Shown: piece by piece, positions 7,697 through 9,246 of the stretch
Layout: each line of letters starts with the position of its first letter
Position numbering within the stretch: the first letter of the stretch is position 1
Assembly (NCBI GenBank): GCA_947374505.1
Contig: CANCCE010000103.1
Coordinates: 1-9,246 of the forward strand
From: Comamonadaceae bacterium
Lineage (GTDB): Bacteria > Pseudomonadota > Gammaproteobacteria > Burkholderiales > Burkholderiaceae_C
DNA length: 9,246 nucleotides
Reading direction: 5' to 3'
Notes under the pieces: generated by a model
The model's input: only the letters and a program-made list of their open reading frames with translations
Databases searched by the model: none
What the model was told of the DNA's origin: nothing
Program-made: the position numbers and the translations under genes

Positions 7697-7966
7697 AGAT
7701 ACGAAGCCCTTTACCAGCACCAGCAGCTGTTAAAACAGGCCGAAACCTTTATTGATTGCAACTTGAGAGACGGCGCTTTTATCAGCCTACCAGCCCGTTA
7801 GCCAATACAACTGTACGCAAACCCCTGATTTTACCTCCGCTCCGCCATCCTTCCTGGATGCTCCGATGCGCGTGATTTTTAGCTGCTGTACGCTTGCCAT
7901 CCCTGATAATTCAAAAGCGCTCGCACCGGGTCGCTTCACACTTTTTTAGCCACGTACTTCCACGCT
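7697..7966. promoter_or_regulatory. Divergent intergenic region between secA and dciA
   Basis: This 270-bp non-coding stretch must hold the promoters of both secA (leftward) and dciA (rightward). It contains a secA-proximal AAAGGG (7707-7712), a weak secA promoter candidate (7778-7805), a small hairpin CATCC-TTCCT-GGATG (7846-7860), the 8-mer CTGTACGC twice (7811-7818 and 7886-7893), and a stem-like CGCTT...AAGCG element (7891-7919). A GATAAT at 7905-7910 is a good -10 match for dciA, but no recognisable -35 lies 16-18 bp upstream of it. No tRNA or other RNA gene was recognised. Confidence 0.6.
7778..7805 (-). promoter_or_regulatory. Candidate sigma-70 promoter for secA
   Basis: On the minus strand TTGGCT (7800-7805, 4/6 to TTGACA) and GATAAA (7778-7783, 4/6 to TATAAT) are separated by 16 bp. 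This would start transcription around 70 nt before the secA ATG. The match is weak and found by eye; other placements in the region are possible. Confidence 0.25.
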
Positions 7967-8290
7967 ATGTATTCACCGCAACGCCAACCTAGGGCCGTCA
8001 CCTTCAACCAAGCCATAGAGAATTCCCCTTCTCTGGCGCGGCTGGCGGGCATGGTGCGCGAGTCGAACGATTTGCTCAAAAGCATTGAGTTGCTGTTGCC
8101 AGCGACGATGAGGGCCTCGGTCAAGGCCGGCCCCATTGAGGGTGAAACCTGGTGTTTGCTGATCTCCAGCAACGCCGCTGCGGCCAAGCTGCGGCAGCTG
8201 CTGCCAGCGCTTCAAGCCCGACTGCTGGCTAACGGGCACAAGATCACCACCATTCGACTAAAACTGTTGATCGGCCAGCCGCAACGCTAG
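7967..8290 (+). CDS. dciA: DciA-like DUF721 protein (replicative helicase loading)
   Basis: Small DUF721 protein of 107 residues. DciA proteins bind the replicative helicase DnaB and help load it in the many bacteria that lack DnaC/DnaI; this role is established for the family and inferred here. Supporting sequence: an N-terminal helical part (FNQAIENSPSLARLAGMVRE, residues 13-32), LLPATMRASVKAG, then the DUF721 core GETWCLLISSNAAAAKLRQL (58-77) followed by LPALQARLLANGHKITTIRL. The protein ends just after the core, without the long disordered tail of some DciA proteins. The ATG at 7967 lacks a purine-rich Shine-Dalgarno (upstream CACGTACTTCCACGCT), so initiation is probably weak or leaderless-like; the next in-frame ATG (about 8051) would remove the N-terminal helix. 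It is divergent from secA, the usual location of this gene in Burkholderiales as recalled. Confidence 0.85.
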   Translation: MYSPQRQPRAVTFNQAIENSPSLARLAGMVRESNDLLKSIELLLPATMRASVKAGPIEGETWCLLISSNAAAAKLRQLLPALQARLLANGHKITTIRLKLLIGQPQR

Positions 8291-8305
8291 GCATCTGCCT
8301 TTTTT
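8289..8305 (+). terminator. Possible weak Rho-independent terminator after dciA
   Basis: AGGC (8289-8292) pairs with GCCT (8297-8300) around ATCT, and a run of six T residues (8300-8305) follows directly. The stem is only 4 bp and overlaps the dciA stop codon TAG (8288-8290), so the termination efficiency is doubtful. Confidence 0.35.
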
Positions 8306-8370
8306 GAATGTCTGATGCTTTTAAATTCCCTTCGTTGATAGTGTGCAAAAGGCCCATGAACCCGCTGAGC

Positions 8371-8375
8371 AGGAG
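8371..8375 (+). promoter_or_regulatory. Ribosome binding site of the broken SGNH hydrolase gene
   Basis: AGGAG five bases upstream of the ATG at 8381. It is a strong Shine-Dalgarno and fixes the original start of the decayed gene, which would otherwise be hard to place because the frame is interrupted. Confidence 0.6.
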
Positions 8376-8380
8376 ACAAA

Positions 8381-8887
8381 ATGTTGAGTTACGCGAAGCG
8401 TCTGACGATGCTGTTGATGTTCTGTGCGATGGCAGCGGCATCCGCCGCTGGTCAAGTCAACTGGGTGACCCCTTGAGCCGCATCGGTGCAAGGCCCTTAT
8501 CCGGTCAGTAGTTCCTCCGCACAGCCCAATCTGTCGCTGGTGTTTCCAACGCCTGAAACCGGCGCCCGTGATCAATCTTTACGGCTGAGCGTTAAACCTG
8601 AACTCTGGGGTGCCAGCACTCGTTTTCGTTTCTCCAACGCGCTGGGTACTCAGCCTTTGACATTCGACGGAGTGGCGGACTTCGATCTCGCCACCACTGA
8701 TATCCAGACTGGCGCTATGAAAGCCGAGTTTTTTCCGGACAACACGATCGGTGGCCCCGGCGACAAACTGCACCCGAACCGCATCGGCTATCCGGCGATG
8801 GGAATGACAATTGACCTCAGCCTATTTGGCACTCACGGCCATTGCAGTTCTGCGGCTAACGTGAACGCGGCAGTGGTGTGTCAATGA
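8381..8887 (+). pseudogene. Broken SGNH/GDSL-type hydrolase (nonsense codon and internal deletion)
   Basis: Remnant of a secreted SGNH/GDSL esterase-like gene. From ATG 8381 the frame gives a Sec signal peptide (K6-R7, hydrophobic LTMLLMFCAMAAASAA, likely cut near residue 23), then NWVTP and an in-frame TGA at 8474-8476. Homologues recalled from the family read WVT-(A/P)-W-AASVQGPYP here, so TGA most simply replaces TGG (Trp). The same frame continues without shift: AASVQGPYP, LRLSVKPELWG, then RFSNALGTQPLTFDGV, the typical N-terminal part. Immediately after FDGV (8663-8674) it reads ADFDLATTD and GDKLHPNRIGYPAMGM, which is the C-terminal block V with the catalytic Asp and His (DxxHPN). The catalytic serine GDS block and the Gly and Asn blocks between are absent; intact relatives are several hundred residues, against 168 codons here. 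After IDLSLFG a non-family tail runs to the TGA at 8885-8887. Confidence 0.8.
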
Positions 8888-8917
8888 CTCATCACGTCAC
8901 GATGACTGAACTGATGG

Positions 8918-9133
8918 TTGCGCTGCCCCGATCCCCGTATCCAGGTATCTCTGCTGCCGATCCGTGTGATGAATCTGGTCTGGCGCGATCGAAAAAAGAC
9001 ACCTCACCACGGAGATACTTTTGTTGCGGATCTGATTGCAGCGGGTTCGGATGTCTTACGGGTCACGGACGTTTTTAACAACGGCTGCGTGAAATGGATG
9101 CTGCGTTACGGAAAGATGCAAGGGATTGGTTGA
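8918..9133 (+). CDS. Unrecognised short ORF, possibly a gene remnant
   Basis: A 71-codon frame from TTG 8918, or 54 codons from the in-frame ATG at 8969. No family was recognised. The segment VADLIAAGSDVLRVTDVF and then VKWMLRYGKMQG looks protein-like rather than random, but there is no Shine-Dalgarno before either start, no signal peptide and no known motif. It follows a decayed gene by only 30 bp, so it may be the surviving piece of another broken gene, or a chance frame. Confidence that it is expressed is low. Confidence 0.2.
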   Translation: MRCPDPRIQVSLLPIRVMNLVWRDRKKTPHHGDTFVADLIAAGSDVLRVTDVFNNGCVKWMLRYGKMQGIG

Positions 9134-9246
9134 CCGCTCCCGGCCATCCTCGCATGCGCCTGCGTGGGATTCTTTGTTCCATTCAGAAAGACGGCGTGGA
9201 GACAAGGGCCGATCGCCTTTGCATACTTTCCCGTGGGGTTTCTCCC
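9134..9246. other. Window end, no assignable gene
   Basis: A frame beginning at ATG 9094 (MDAALRKDARDWLTAPGHP) stays open to the window edge for 51 codons and could be the start of a gene continuing outside. It overlaps the end of the preceding ORF in another frame and has no ribosome binding site. Nothing else was recognised on either strand. Confidence 0.3.

Noticed and set aside
6620..7801. A 393-codon open frame on the plus strand antisense to secA.
   Set aside because: It lies opposite a fully conserved secA, its His/Val/Gln-rich translation has no recognisable motif, and it has no plausible ribosome site. It is a composition-driven shadow.
7787..7900. A 37-codon ORF on the minus strand upstream of secA (MASVQQLKITRIGAS...LTGW), considered as a SecM-like secretion-monitoring leader peptide.
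   Set aside because: It has no signal sequence or hydrophobic segment and no recognisable arrest motif. The candidate secA promoter at 7778-7805 lies at its 3' end, so it would probably not be on the secA transcript.
8486..8887. A GTG-initiated 133-residue CDS beginning inside the SGNH remnant.
   Set aside because: The GTG is the Val codon of the conserved AASVQGPYP segment, has no ribosome site, and lacks the signal peptide encoded upstream. It is the downstream part of the broken gene, not a separate one.
8884..8907. Small inverted repeat TCATC...GATGA after the pseudogene stop, considered as a terminator or operator.
   Set aside because: Only 5 bp of stem, no T-run and no adjacent promoter; expected by chance.
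8878..9078. A 66-codon plus-strand frame (MSMTHHVTMTELMV...) overlapping the pseudogene end.
   Set aside because: Its Cys/Ser/Gly-rich C-terminal part is unlike a folded protein, and it overlaps the more protein-like frame at 8918-9133. Nothing supports expression.

Overview
This window reads as chromosomal housekeeping DNA from a betaproteobacterium. The order dciA / secA / argJ / DUF815 ATPase / mutT and the protein sequences point to Burkholderiales, most likely the Comamonadaceae (a Rhodoferax- or Polaromonas-like organism). That placement rests on remembered family sequences, not on a search.

Layout. (1) 1-1641, plus strand: proS for prolyl-tRNA synthetase, cut at its 5' end by the window edge. 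It is followed, with a 4-bp ATGA overlap, by a small lytic transglycosylase carrying a Tat-like signal peptide (1638-2306). (2) 2258-7696, minus strand: a compact gene string in transcription order secA, argJ, a DUF815 AAA+-type ATPase and a MutT-type Nudix hydrolase. After secA, spacing falls from 63 bp to 7 bp to a 4-bp overlap, so the three downstream genes look co-transcribed and translationally coupled. The 3' end of mutT overlaps the convergent transglycosylase gene by 49 bp, leaving no free sequence for a terminator between them. (3) 7697-7966: the intergenic region between the divergent secA and dciA genes, holding their promoters and a small stem that may belong to a dispersed repeat. 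(4) 7967-8290, plus strand: dciA (DUF721), the replicative-helicase loader found in bacteria without DnaC/DnaI. (5) 8381-8887: a broken SGNH/GDSL hydrolase gene. It keeps its Shine-Dalgarno and signal peptide, then has a TGG-to-TGA type nonsense codon. The N-terminal domain is joined directly to the C-terminal DxxHPN block at a Phe-Asp-Gly-Val tetrapeptide, so the catalytic serine region is missing. (6) 8888-9246: no recognisable gene, only a short unassigned ORF.

The genes serve translation (proS), cell-wall turnover (transglycosylase), protein export (secA), arginine biosynthesis (argJ), nucleotide-pool hygiene (mutT) and replication initiation (dciA). They share neighbourhoods but not one pathway. 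I saw no mobile element, CRISPR array, tRNA or rRNA and no convincing undescribed system. The least ordinary parts are the decayed SGNH gene with its apparently clean internal deletion, the unassigned sequence after it, and the poorly characterised DUF815 ATPase embedded in the secA-argJ string.
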